This document shows, in pieces, positions 24,555 to 32,316 of a DNA stretch of 56,742 bases (position 1 is its first letter; each line of letters begins with the position of its first letter). The notes below the pieces were generated by a model, which saw only the letters and a program-made list of their open reading frames with translations, was not told where the DNA came from and did no database searches. Origin of the DNA: an uncultured Bacteroidales bacterium. GTDB lineage: Bacteria; Bacteroidota; Bacteroidia; Bacteroidales; UBA932. Both the position numbers and the translations under genes were made by a program. The stretch covers positions 1 to 56,742 of the forward strand of contig CAJONI010000043.1 of NCBI GenBank assembly GCA_905235995.1, read 5' to 3'.

Positions 24555-26204
24555 ATGGATAGTTCAAGAATTTTTCGGACGATAGCATGCTGTTTCTTCC
24601 TGATCGCCTCCCTTGCGGGCCTACGCGCGCAGTCGGTCACCTATCTCGACGCGCTGAAAGCCTATCAGTTGGGAGACGTGGAAGAGGCCCTGCAACTCTT
24701 CCGCTCTGAAGTGAAGGATAATCCCGGCAACGACGCCGCCTGCTACTATATCGCTTCCATCTGCGCCTCCGACCCTTCACGTGGTCTCGAGACTGAAAGC
24801 TGGCTCAAACGGGCGATGGAGCTCTCCCCCGACAACTTCTGGTACCAGTATACGCTCGCGATGTTCTACATCCAGACCGAACGTCCCGAACTGGCCGCCC
24901 CCATGCTGGAGAAGCTGACGGCGGAATACCCCAGGAGAAGCGACCTCTATTTCGACCTGATCAACGTCTACCTCACGGAAAACGATATCGACAAGGCCCT
25001 GGCCGCCCTCGACAAGATCGACGCCCTCAAGGGCAAGAGCGACGTGGTGGGCCTCACCCGGGTGGACCTGCAGCTCAAGCAGCCCAATCCCGATCCCGAC
25101 AGCATCTATTCGGGACTTGCGCGTTATTATGAGGAATGCCGCTCGCCGCGCCTGGCCACCGCGCTGGGCGACTATCACGCCGGGAGTTTCCGCGACTCGG
25201 CCGCCCTCCACTATTACGAAGAGGCGCTTGCCATGGATCCGGACTTCTCGCCTGCATGGTGGGGCAAGGCCGGCGTCCACCAGATGCTCCGTCAGTACGA
25301 CCAGTTCTTCAGCAGCCTGTCACATGTGATGCGCGACCCTTACGTGCAACCCCAGGCAAAGGCTGCGCAGCTCGAGCAGATGTTCTCCAATCCCCAGTTC
25401 GTCAGGACTTTCATGGATGAGTTCGACCAGATAATGATCGACCTGCGCACTGCACATCCCGGCGAGAGCGCGATCGATGAGCTGGTCGGCGGCTACTACT
25501 ACCGCTCCGGTCGCCCGCACCTGGCCATCGAGGTGATGCGCCAGAACATGGAGCAGCATCCCGACAGCCCGGACGCCACCATGCAGTATCTCTTCCTGCT
25601 CTACTACCAGCAGGCATGGCAGGCTCTCCGCGAGGAAGCCACCGCGGCCATGGACCGCTTCCCCGGCAATCCCGACATCATCCAGTTGCGGGCCATCGCC
25701 TATACGCAGGAGCGCAACTACCCCTCCGCCCTTGAAGACTACGAGTCCATCCTCCGCCTCATCAGTCCGGCCGATACGACGGTGATGAAGGTGACATGCG
25801 CCTCCATCGGCGACATCCACCATCAGCTCGGCGATTCGAAAAAGGCCTACAAATACTATGAGAAGGCACTCAGGATCGACCCCGACTACAGCCCGGTGCT
25901 CAACAACTACGCCTACTATCTCTCCCTCGAGGGCAAGAACCTCAAGAAGGCCAAGGAGATGAGCCGCAAGACCATCGCCGCCGAACCCGACAACCCCACC
26001 TATCTCGACACTTACGCCTGGATCCTGCACCTCATGGGAGATGACATCGAAGCCAAGGCCATCTTCAAGCATGCCATGCTCTACGGCGGCAAGGAGAGCC
26101 GTACGATACTCGAACACTATGCGACCGTACTCGAGAGGCTCGGGGAGAAGGACCTTGCCAACATCTACTTCAACCAGGCCGCAGCGATGTCGGCGGACGA
26201 CTGA
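24555..26204 (+). CDS. periplasmic tetratricopeptide-repeat protein
   Basis: A 549-aa protein with a signal peptide (hydrophobic residues about 8-24, cleavage after LRAQ) and many TPR units spread over the length, for example ALKAYQLGDVEEALQLF, DYHAGSFRDSAALHYYEEAL, and a clear C-terminal set with AYKYYEKALRIDPDYSPVLNNYAY and the next unit. There is no lipobox cysteine, so it is probably soluble in the periplasm. The downstream EnvC-like gene begins 10 bp after its stop, which suggests joint function in cell-envelope assembly or division; TPR proteins act as scaffolds. No enzymatic motif is visible. Confidence 0.85.
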   Translation: MDSSRIFRTIACCFFLIASLAGLRAQSVTYLDALKAYQLGDVEEALQLFRSEVKDNPGNDAACYYIASICASDPSRGLETESWLKRAMELSPDNFWYQYTLAMFYIQTERPELAAPMLEKLTAEYPRRSDLYFDLINVYLTENDIDKALAALDKIDALKGKSDVVGLTRVDLQLKQPNPDPDSIYSGLARYYEECRSPRLATALGDYHAGSFRDSAALHYYEEALAMDPDFSPAWWGKAGVHQMLRQYDQFFSSLSHVMRDPYVQPQAKAAQLEQMFSNPQFVRTFMDEFDQIMIDLRTAHPGESAIDELVGGYYYRSGRPHLAIEVMRQNMEQHPDSPDATMQYLFLLYYQQAWQALREEATAAMDRFPGNPDIIQLRAIAYTQERNYPSALEDYESILRLISPADTTVMKVTCASIGDIHHQLGDSKKAYKYYEKALRIDPDYSPVLNNYAYYLSLEGKNLKKAKEMSRKTIAAEPDNPTYLDTYAWILHLMGDDIEAKAIFKHAMLYGGKESRTILEHYATVLERLGEKDLANIYFNQAAAMSADD

Positions 26205-26214
26205 TCCCTTGAAA

Positions 26215-27381
26215 ATGAAGAGACTGCTGCTCATCGTTCCGCTGCTGCTGGTCGCCCTTACGTCCTCGGGCCAGGATGTCTCGCGCCAGAACGAGCTCAA
26301 GCGGAAGATCGAAGAGGAGATCGAATTCATCGACAACCAGCTCAAGTCGATCGCCGGCAAGCAGAAAGCCACCACCCAGCAGCTTTCCCTCATACGCAAG
26401 AAAGTCTCGAACCGCAAGTCGCTGATAAACGACCTCGACAAGCGCATCGCCACCCTCAACGACCAGATGACCGCAAAGCAGCGGGAGATCAACCGTCTTC
26501 AGCGCGAGCTCGACACCCTGGAGGCCTACTACAACAAGATGGTTTACAACGCCTATCGCAACCGCGATTCGCGAATCTGGTTCCTCTACGTGCTGTCGAG
26601 CCAGAACATAGGGCAGGGCTTCAGGCGTTTCGCCTACCTGAAGAGCCTTTCCTCCGCAGTGAGCAGCCAGGCTGCTACAATGCGCGAGAAGCAGAAGGAG
26701 CTTGAGGCGGAGAAGGAAAAACTGTCCATCATGCGGGCTGAGGCCAAGGTGGCGAAGGCGGCGCGCGAAGAGGAGTACCGCAGGCTCATGGCCGAGGAGC
26801 AGCGCTCCAGGGCAGACATGAGGCGGCTGGCAAAGAGCGAGAAGCAGTACCGCAACGAACTGGCGGCCAAGCGCAGGGAAATAGCCCGGCTCGACCGGGA
26901 GATAAGCCGCATCCTCAATTCCACGGTGGCCGAACAGAAGAAAGACCGTACCCGGGTCGACGAGGCCCTCTCCGGGCAGTTCGCCCAGAACCGGGGCAAG
27001 CTGCCCTGGCCGTTGAAGCAGGGGGTCATCAGCGAACGTTTCGGGGTGCACAACCATCCCGTGTACACCAACCTCAAATTGCCTGACAACCCGGGAATCA
27101 CCTTCACCACGATCAAGGGTTCGGAAGTCTTCTGCGTATTCGACGGCGAGGTCCGCAAGGTCATAGTGATGCCTGGCTACAACCAGTGCGTGCTGGTGCA
27201 GCACGGCGAATACTTCACTCTTTATTGCAAGCTGGCCAAGGTGGAAGTCAAGGCCGGGGAGAAGATTTCGACGGGCGACCGCCTCGGCGTCCTCGAACCC
27301 GACGGCAACACTTCCTCCCTCCACTTCCAGCTCTGGAAGGGCACCTCGAAGCAGGATCCGGAAAAGTGGCTGCGGCGCTAA
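26215..27381 (+). CDS. EnvC-like coiled-coil protein with degenerate LytM (M23) domain
   Basis: A 388-aa exported protein: signal peptide at 1-20, a long coiled coil of about 25-250, and a C-terminal LytM/M23 domain beginning at KLPWPLKQGVISERFGVHNHP. The metal ligands of active M23 peptidases are largely missing: the H-x-GID position reads NPGITF, the Y-x-HL position reads LYCKL, and the HxH position reads SLHFQL. It therefore probably does not cut peptidoglycan itself but activates amidases, as EnvC does in E. coli. The ATG at 26215 gives a clean signal peptide; the frame upstream lies within the TPR gene. Confidence 0.88.
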   Translation: MKRLLLIVPLLLVALTSSGQDVSRQNELKRKIEEEIEFIDNQLKSIAGKQKATTQQLSLIRKKVSNRKSLINDLDKRIATLNDQMTAKQREINRLQRELDTLEAYYNKMVYNAYRNRDSRIWFLYVLSSQNIGQGFRRFAYLKSLSSAVSSQAATMREKQKELEAEKEKLSIMRAEAKVAKAAREEEYRRLMAEEQRSRADMRRLAKSEKQYRNELAAKRREIARLDREISRILNSTVAEQKKDRTRVDEALSGQFAQNRGKLPWPLKQGVISERFGVHNHPVYTNLKLPDNPGITFTTIKGSEVFCVFDGEVRKVIVMPGYNQCVLVQHGEYFTLYCKLAKVEVKAGEKISTGDRLGVLEPDGNTSSLHFQLWKGTSKQDPEKWLRR

Positions 27382-27407
27382 GATCCCGGATCAAGTCCGG
27401 GATGACG
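27382..27407. repeat. dispersed palindrome, copy 2
   Basis: An 8-bp inverted repeat atcccgga/tccgggat at 27383-27390 and 27396-27403, with the 5-nt loop tcaag, beginning right after the EnvC-like stop. It lies between two convergent genes and shares stem, loop length and flanks with copies at 3544, 31080, 49047, 49077 and 56715. Confidence 0.85.
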
Positions 27408-27416
27408 GGGAGGGCG

Positions 27417-28166
27417 CTAGTGCTTGCGGATGATGTCGGCGCCCATGGCGATGGCGCGCTGTTCGTATTCCCTCTCCACTTCGTCGCAGGTGTCGGAGGT
27501 CAGGCCGTGGGGACGCCACAGGAAGCGTTTGTGCGAGATCCCGACAAGGATGGGGCGGCGGAAACTGCGGAACTCGTCGAGGTGGTCGAACAGGCGCTGG
27601 TTGTCCTCGTCGCTCTTCGAGAAGCCGAAGCCGGGGTCGAGCACCCAGTCCAGGACGCCGGTCTCCTTTGCGCGTACGGCGAAGTCGCGGAACCAGGCCT
27701 TTACATCTTCCACTATGTCTCCGTATTGATAGGAATCATGCATCGAAGCGAAGCTGCCCTGGTGGTGCATAGCCACGTAGCGCAGGCCCAGCCGTCCGGC
27801 GACGGGCAGCATGGCCTCGTCCCATTCCCCGGCGGAGATGTCGTTGACCCAGAAGGGCCCCAGGAGCTGATACGCCGCCAGGACTATCGAAGCGCGGTAA
27901 GTGTCGATGGATACAGTGACGCCGGCATATTCGCGCGCCATGGTCTCCAGCGCTGGCTCGAGACGGGCCCATTCCAGCTCGGCGGGTGCTTCGGCAGCGC
28001 CCGGACGCGATGAGCAGGCCCCTATGTCAATGATGTCGGCGCCGCGCTCCAGCAGTCCGTCGACCCTCCGCCGGAACGCGTCGGCTTCCAGGGCGCGGGA
28101 AGGAGCATGGAACGACTCGGGATCGAGGTTGACGATTCCCATGAATTTGGTTGTTCCGCTTCCCAT
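27417..28166 (-). CDS. folP: dihydropteroate synthase
   Basis: A 249-aa enzyme joining 6-hydroxymethyl-dihydropterin pyrophosphate to p-aminobenzoate in folate synthesis. Family motifs are all present: MGIVNLDPESF at the N-terminus, DIGACSSRPGA, VSIDTYRAS, WVNDISAGEWD, LDPGFGFSKS and the phosphate-binding GISHKRF. Length is slightly short of the usual 270-280 aa. It diverges from tmk across a 41-bp gap that carries back-to-back promoter boxes. Confidence 0.95.
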   Translation of the reverse strand: MGSGTTKFMGIVNLDPESFHAPSRALEADAFRRRVDGLLERGADIIDIGACSSRPGAAEAPAELEWARLEPALETMAREYAGVTVSIDTYRASIVLAAYQLLGPFWVNDISAGEWDEAMLPVAGRLGLRYVAMHHQGSFASMHDSYQYGDIVEDVKAWFRDFAVRAKETGVLDWVLDPGFGFSKSDEDNQRLFDHLDEFRSFRRPILVGISHKRFLWRPHGLTSDTCDEVEREYEQRAIAMGADIIRKH

Positions 28167-28173
28167 AATTTGT

Positions 28174-28181
28174 TATCTTTA
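28174..28181 (+). promoter_or_regulatory. -7 promoter box for tmk
   Basis: TATCTTTA (one mismatch to TAnnTTTG) with a TTG at 28151-28153 exactly 20 nt upstream as a possible -33 element; tmk starts at 28208. The -33 would lie inside the folP start region. Confidence 0.5.
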
Positions 28182-28192
28182 CGAATCCAACG

Positions 28193-28200
28193 CAAAGATA
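28193..28200 (-). promoter_or_regulatory. -7 promoter box for folP
   Basis: CAAAGATA on the + strand reads TATCTTTG (TAnnTTTG) on the - strand, 27 nt upstream of the folP start. It overlaps the region that the tmk promoter would use, so polymerase could not occupy both at once. Confidence 0.6.
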
Positions 28201-28207
28201 ATACTTT

Positions 28208-28885
28208 ATGCTCATCGTACTCGAAGGTCTTGACGGCGCCGGCAAATCCACCCAGCTTAAAATGGTGACATCGTATCTCACCTCGCTGGGCCGTAAGGTC
28301 GACTATCTGCACTTTCCCCGTTATACCGCGCCGATCTACGGCGACCTTATCGCCAAGTTCCTCAGGGGCGATTTCGGCGCGATCGACCAGGTGCATCCGC
28401 AGCTCGTGGCCCTGCTCTTCGCCGAAGACCGCCGCGATGCGGCGAGCCTCATCCGCAGCTGGATGAACCAGGGCCATGTGGTGGTGCTCGACCGCTATGT
28501 CTACTCCAACATCGCCTTCCAGTGCGCCAAGCTGTCTTCCGAAACTGAGGCCGACGAACTCCGCGACTGGATCCTCGACCTTGAATATGAGCGTTATGGC
28601 ATTCCCCGTCCGACGCTCAATCTCTTCCTCGACGTGCCCCTGTCCTTCGTAGATTCCAAGCTCCGCGCCGCCCGCAAGGGAGGTGACCGCAATTATCTTG
28701 AAGGCAAGTCCGACATCCACGAGGCCGACCTGGAGTTCCAGCGCAAGGTCCGCGACCGCTATCTGGAGCAGTGCCTGCGTGACAGCGGTTTCATCCGTAT
28801 CGACTGTAGCGGTACCGACGGCGGGATGCTGCCCGCGGCTGACATCTTCCTGCGCATACGCAGCCAAATCGACTCTGCACTATGA
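28208..28885 (+). CDS. tmk: thymidylate kinase
   Basis: A 225-aa P-loop kinase phosphorylating dTMP to dTDP. It has the P-loop EGLDGAGKST at residues 6-15, LHFPRY typical of the DRY-like dTMP-binding region, and VVLDRYVYSNIAFQ. Its TGA overlaps the ATG of the DoxX-like gene by 4 bp, forming a rightward unit tmk, DoxX-like, glycosyltransferase. Confidence 0.95.
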   Translation: MLIVLEGLDGAGKSTQLKMVTSYLTSLGRKVDYLHFPRYTAPIYGDLIAKFLRGDFGAIDQVHPQLVALLFAEDRRDAASLIRSWMNQGHVVVLDRYVYSNIAFQCAKLSSETEADELRDWILDLEYERYGIPRPTLNLFLDVPLSFVDSKLRAARKGGDRNYLEGKSDIHEADLEFQRKVRDRYLEQCLRDSGFIRIDCSGTDGGMLPAADIFLRIRSQIDSAL

Positions 28886-30030
28886 GGCTTCTCCGCGGTT
28901 TCTGCAGGATAGTCTTTGCCCTGACCTTCATCCTGTCGGGAGCTCTCAAGCTCGTCGACCCTGTGGGTACGGGGCTGATAATCACGGAGTATCTCTCTTT
29001 CATGCACCTGGACTTCCTGCTTCCGGCAGCCACGGGGCTGGGCATAGGCCTCTCCGTCCTCGAATTCACCCTTGGCATCTGTGTGCTCATAGGCCTGCGC
29101 ATGAAGATAGTCGCATGGGTGGCGCTGGTACTTACAGCCGTATTCACGGGCCTTACGCTGTACCTGATGCTCTACAACCCCATCAGCGACTGCGGCTGCT
29201 TCGGTGAAGCCATCCATCTCACCAATACCCAGACCTTCTTCAAGAACCTCATACTGCTGGCGCTCGCCCTGTTCATCTTCCTGAACCGCAAAAGGGCGAC
29301 GAGGGTGGCCCCTGCTGCCCTGGAGTGGGTTTTCGTCGGCATGTTCGCCATTGCCGGGCTATATGTGGCACTGCGTGCCCTGGCCACGATTCCGCAGGTG
29401 GATTTCACGGCGTACCGCGTAGGCAGCAGCCTCGACGAACTCGCACGGGAGAACACGGCCCGCTTCGAGACGACTTTTTTCTATGTGAAAGACGGACAGG
29501 TGCAGGAATTCTCGCTCGACGAGCTGCCCGATGAAAGCTGGACCTACCTGGAAAGCAAGACAGTGCAGGTGGGAGGCTCGACCCGCATGGCACAGGTGGA
29601 CTTCCAGCTCGAACAGATGCAGGGGCCGGTGCTTGCGGTGTCGGTCTACGACCCGGCTTCGCTCTCCGCCAGGCAGCAGGAGCGTATCGACGCCTTCCGC
29701 CAGATGGCCCTGCGCCAGGGCTATGAAGTGGAGGTGTACGGTCCTGCGGAGGGCTACAGGACCGCCGACCGCAAATCCCTCATGACGCTCAACCGCAGCA
29801 ACGGCGGAGCGGTGTACTTCAACGACGGCACAGTGGTGGCAAAATGGGCCAACCGCGACCTGCCTGTTGTAAAGCTCGACGAGGTGCTCGTTGAAGACCC
29901 GGACGTCCTGGTGCTCCGGCACCGGATACGGGAACAACTGTATATCAGCATCCTTGTCATCGGCACGCTGGTGCTCCTGCTGCTGGTGCGGGTGCTTTGC
30001 AAGACCTTCATCAAAACTGATTCGGAATAA
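28882..30030 (+). CDS. DoxX-like/BT_3928-family membrane protein
   Basis: A 382-aa protein. The first 160 residues form a four-helix DoxX/MauE-like membrane domain with the cysteine pair DCGCFG in a loop, as in proteins linked to thiol redox chemistry. A soluble region of about 185-340 follows, probably periplasmic, with a weak thioredoxin-like character, then a C-terminal membrane helix (LYISILVIGTLVLLLLVRVLC). This layout matches the Bacteroidota BT_3928 family, whose function is not known. It overlaps tmk by 4 bp and is followed 3 bp later by a glycosyltransferase. Confidence 0.8.
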   Translation: MRLLRGFCRIVFALTFILSGALKLVDPVGTGLIITEYLSFMHLDFLLPAATGLGIGLSVLEFTLGICVLIGLRMKIVAWVALVLTAVFTGLTLYLMLYNPISDCGCFGEAIHLTNTQTFFKNLILLALALFIFLNRKRATRVAPAALEWVFVGMFAIAGLYVALRALATIPQVDFTAYRVGSSLDELARENTARFETTFFYVKDGQVQEFSLDELPDESWTYLESKTVQVGGSTRMAQVDFQLEQMQGPVLAVSVYDPASLSARQQERIDAFRQMALRQGYEVEVYGPAEGYRTADRKSLMTLNRSNGGAVYFNDGTVVAKWANRDLPVVKLDEVLVEDPDVLVLRHRIREQLYISILVIGTLVLLLLVRVLCKTFIKTDSE

Positions 30031-30033
30031 GCC

Positions 30034-31050
30034 ATGGACATTGCCGTGGTCATCCTCAACTGGAACGGCCTGCACATGATGCAGACCTATCTGCCCACCC
30101 TGCTGGCGCGGACCACCTGCCCCGGAGCTTTCGTGGTGGTGGCCGACAACGGTTCCACCGACGGGTCCGTGGACTGGCTAAAGGAGAAATATCCTGAGGT
30201 CCGTACCATCTGTTTCGACCGCAACTACGGCTTCACCGGCGGTTACAACCGCGCCCTGCGCGAGATCGACGCCGACTACTACGTGCTGCTCAACTCCGAC
30301 ATAGAGGTCGGGGAGAGATGGCTGGAGCCGCTGACCTCCTTCATGGAAGAGCATCCCGAAGTGGGCATCTGCCAGCCGAAGGTGCTGTCCGTGGCCGAGC
30401 CCGACCGCTTCGAGTATGCTGGTGCGGCGGGCGGCTTCATCGACCGCTACGGCTACCCGTTCTGCCGTGGACGAATACTCTCCGACGTGGAAAAGGACAC
30501 GGGCCAGTACGACGAGCCGGTGGAGTGCTTCTGGGCCACAGGCGCCTGCCTGATGGTGCGCAGTTCGCTCTATCACCACCTCGGAGGGCTTGACGAGACC
30601 TTCTTCGCCCATATGGAAGAGATAGATTTCTGCTGGCGCTCAAAGATGCTGGGCTACCAGGTTTGGTGCGAACCCGCTTCCACGGTGTGGCACGTCGGCG
30701 GCGGCACCCTGCCAAACAATTCCCCCCGGAAGCTGTATTTCAACTACCGCAACAACTTGCTGATGCTCTATAAGAACCTGCCCGAGAGAATCAGGCGTCT
30801 GCGCATATTCGAAAGGATGTGTCTCGACGGAGCCTCGGCGCTGGTATATCTGCTTACCGGCAAGTGGTCTTTCTTCAAGGCGGTATGGACGGCCCACCGC
30901 GACTACCGCAGGATGCGCCGCGACGAAGACCCTTCTCCTTTTGCCGAGGAGCGTAACAACGTCGGATTGTTCAGGGGCTTCATAGTCATGAGGTTCTTCC
31001 TTTCGGGAAAGAAACTGCGCTGGAGCGATATAGAAAGGGAGATATTATAA
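30034..31050 (+). CDS. family 2 glycosyltransferase, rhamnosyltransferase-like
   Basis: A 338-aa GT2 enzyme of the WbbL-like group: VVILNWNGLHMM at the N-terminus, ADNGSTDGSV, NYGFTGGYNRAL, VLLNSDIEV with the metal-binding Asp, and ATGACLMVRSSLYHHLGGLDETFFAHMEEIDFCWR. No membrane helix is evident apart from a hydrophobic patch near 265-290. Such enzymes add sugars to lipopolysaccharide or capsule; the acceptor cannot be read from the sequence. It is the last gene of the tmk unit and faces the ribosomal protein operon. Confidence 0.9.
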   Translation: MDIAVVILNWNGLHMMQTYLPTLLARTTCPGAFVVVADNGSTDGSVDWLKEKYPEVRTICFDRNYGFTGGYNRALREIDADYYVLLNSDIEVGERWLEPLTSFMEEHPEVGICQPKVLSVAEPDRFEYAGAAGGFIDRYGYPFCRGRILSDVEKDTGQYDEPVECFWATGACLMVRSSLYHHLGGLDETFFAHMEEIDFCWRSKMLGYQVWCEPASTVWHVGGGTLPNNSPRKLYFNYRNNLLMLYKNLPERIRRLRIFERMCLDGASALVYLLTGKWSFFKAVWTAHRDYRRMRRDEDPSPFAEERNNVGLFRGFIVMRFFLSGKKLRWSDIEREIL

Positions 31051-31052
31051 AA

Positions 31053-31078
31053 AAAGCGGGCCTCGAAAGGTCCGCTTT
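31053..31078 (-). terminator. intrinsic terminator of the rpsF-rpsR-rplI operon
   Basis: A 10-bp stem aaagcgggcc/ggtccgcttt (one G-U pair) with a 6-nt loop. On the - strand it is followed by a run of T (A run at 31049-31055 on the + strand). It lies 30 nt downstream of the rplI stop and could also slow transcription arriving from the facing glycosyltransferase gene. Confidence 0.85.
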
Positions 31079-31079
31079 C

Positions 31080-31107
31080 CGTCATGCCGGGCTTGACCCG
31101 GAATCTC
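31080..31107. repeat. dispersed palindrome, copy 3
   Basis: Palindrome with arms 31084-31091 and 31097-31104 (one mismatch) and loop cttga, immediately next to the rplI stop codon and before the operon terminator. Confidence 0.8.
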
Positions 31108-31563
31108 CTAGGCTTCTTCGGCGACCACCTCGAGCTTGACGGTGGCCTTGATGTCCTTGTAGCATTTCACCACTGCCTCGTACTCGCCGACCTGCTTGAT
31201 CAGGGGCTCGCCCACGAGGGTGATGTTCTTGCGGTCCACGTCGAAACCGGCGGCCACGAGGGCGTCGGCGACCTGGATGTTATTGACTGAGCCGAATACC
31301 TTGCCGGTCTCGCTGACCTTGGCGGGGACCTTCACGGTCACCTCGGAGAGCTTCGCGGCGAGTTTCTCTGCGGCATCGCGCAGCGCCTGCTCCTTGTGGG
31401 CGCGCTGGCGCATGTTCTCAGCATGAATCTTCTTGGCGGTGGGGGTGGCCATGATGGCGATTCCCTGGGGGATCAGCCAGTTGGCGCCGTAGCCGTTCTT
31501 CACGGTCACGATGTCGTCTTTGTTGCCAAGATTCTGAACGTCTTGTTTGAGAATGACTTCCAT
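31108..31563 (-). CDS. rplI: 50S ribosomal protein L9
   Basis: A 151-aa protein with the L9 N-terminal signature MEVILKQDVQNLGNKDDIVTVKNGYGANWLIPQG and a long connecting helix rich in Ala, Lys and Glu, then the C-terminal domain with GKVFGSVNNIQVADAL. It is the last gene of the rpsF-rpsR-rplI operon, 12 bp after rpsR. Length is normal. Confidence 0.98.
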   Translation of the reverse strand: MEVILKQDVQNLGNKDDIVTVKNGYGANWLIPQGIAIMATPTAKKIHAENMRQRAHKEQALRDAAEKLAAKLSEVTVKVPAKVSETGKVFGSVNNIQVADALVAAGFDVDRKNITLVGEPLIKQVGEYEAVVKCYKDIKATVKLEVVAEEA

Positions 31564-31575
31564 GGTATATCCTCC

Positions 31576-31842
31576 TTATTTCATCAGGTCGGTTACATAG
31601 GGGAGAAGCGCCAGGTGGCGTGCTCTCTTGACTGCTTGCGAGACCTTCTTCTGGAATTTCAGAGAAGTGCCGGTGATGCGGCGGGGGAGGATCTTGCCTT
31701 GTTCGTTGAGGAACTTCTTCAGGAACTCGGCGTCCTTGTAGTCGACATATTTGATGCCTGCCTTCTTGAAGCGGCAGTACTTCTTCTTCTTTACCTCGAC
31801 GTTGACGGGGTTCAGATAGCGGATGTCATCGTTCTGTGCCAT
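31576..31842 (-). CDS. rpsR: 30S ribosomal protein S18
   Basis: An 88-aa basic protein with the S18 core: [18 protein letters not shown], then [39 protein letters not shown]. Length and motifs are normal. It lies 11 bp downstream of rpsF. S18 binds S6 in the ribosome platform and the pair can act as a regulator of this operon in many bacteria. Confidence 0.98.
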   Translation of the reverse strand: MAQNDDIRYLNPVNVEVKKKKYCRFKKAGIKYVDYKDAEFLKKFLNEQGKILPRRITGTSLKFQKKVSQAVKRARHLALLPYVTDLMK

Positions 31843-31853
31843 GGTCGTAATGC

Positions 31854-32237
31854 TTATTCAGCGGCGGGAGCCTCTGCGGGAGCTTCGGCGGGCTGCTGGG
31901 TTGCGCCACTCATTTTGGCACGACGGCGCTCGGCGTAGGCGATCGCGTGCTTGTCCATAGACACGGTCTGGAAGCGGAGGATCCGCTCGTCGCGCTTGAA
32001 CTGGGTTTCAAATTTGGCGATGAACTCCGGCTCGGCCTGAAACTCGATCAGGGTGTAGAAGCCGGTGGTCTTTTTCTGGATCGGGTAGGCCAGTTTCTTC
32101 AGGCCCCAATCCTCCTGCGACACGATCTTGCCACCGTTGTCGGTGATCAGACCAGTGTACCTGGCAACCGCTTCCTTCATCTGGACATCAGACAAAACGG
32201 GAGTTGCAATGAAAACGGTTTCGTACTGTTTTAACAT
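31854..32237 (-). CDS. rpsF: 30S ribosomal protein S6
   Basis: A 127-aa protein with the S6 core: [49 protein letters not shown] and [13 protein letters not shown]. The tail from about residue 115 is a low-complexity Ala/Pro/Glu extension ([12 protein letters not shown]), not needed for the fold. It is the first gene of the operon and is preceded by a leader with a strong hairpin at 32259-32281. Confidence 0.97.
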   Translation of the reverse strand: MLKQYETVFIATPVLSDVQMKEAVARYTGLITDNGGKIVSQEDWGLKKLAYPIQKKTTGFYTLIEFQAEPEFIAKFETQFKRDERILRFQTVSMDKHAIAYAERRRAKMSGATQQPAEAPAEAPAAE

Positions 32238-32258
32238 AGTAGGATTAATAATTTACAA

Positions 32259-32281
32259 CCCTCCGGGATTTTCCCGAAGGG
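32259..32281 (-). promoter_or_regulatory. hairpin in the rpsF leader, candidate S6:S18-type autoregulatory site
   Basis: On the - strand the leader between the -7 box and the rpsF start forms a 10-bp stem (ccctTCGGGA/TCCCGGAggg, one G-U pair) with a 3-nt loop. Leaders of rpsF in many bacteria carry a structure bound by the S6:S18 complex; whether this one has the conserved CCG feature of that motif cannot be decided by eye. Confidence 0.5.
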
Positions 32282-32284
32282 CTG

Positions 32285-32292
32285 CAAAAGTA
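32285..32292 (-). promoter_or_regulatory. -7 promoter box for rpsF operon
   Basis: CAAAAGTA on the + strand reads TACTTTTG (TAnnTTTG) on the - strand, with a TTTTG about 20 nt upstream (near 32311-32315) as a possible -33 element. The leader would be roughly 40-45 nt. Confidence 0.65.
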
Positions 32293-32316
32293 GGGATTAT
32301 TTTTCAATCTGCAAAA

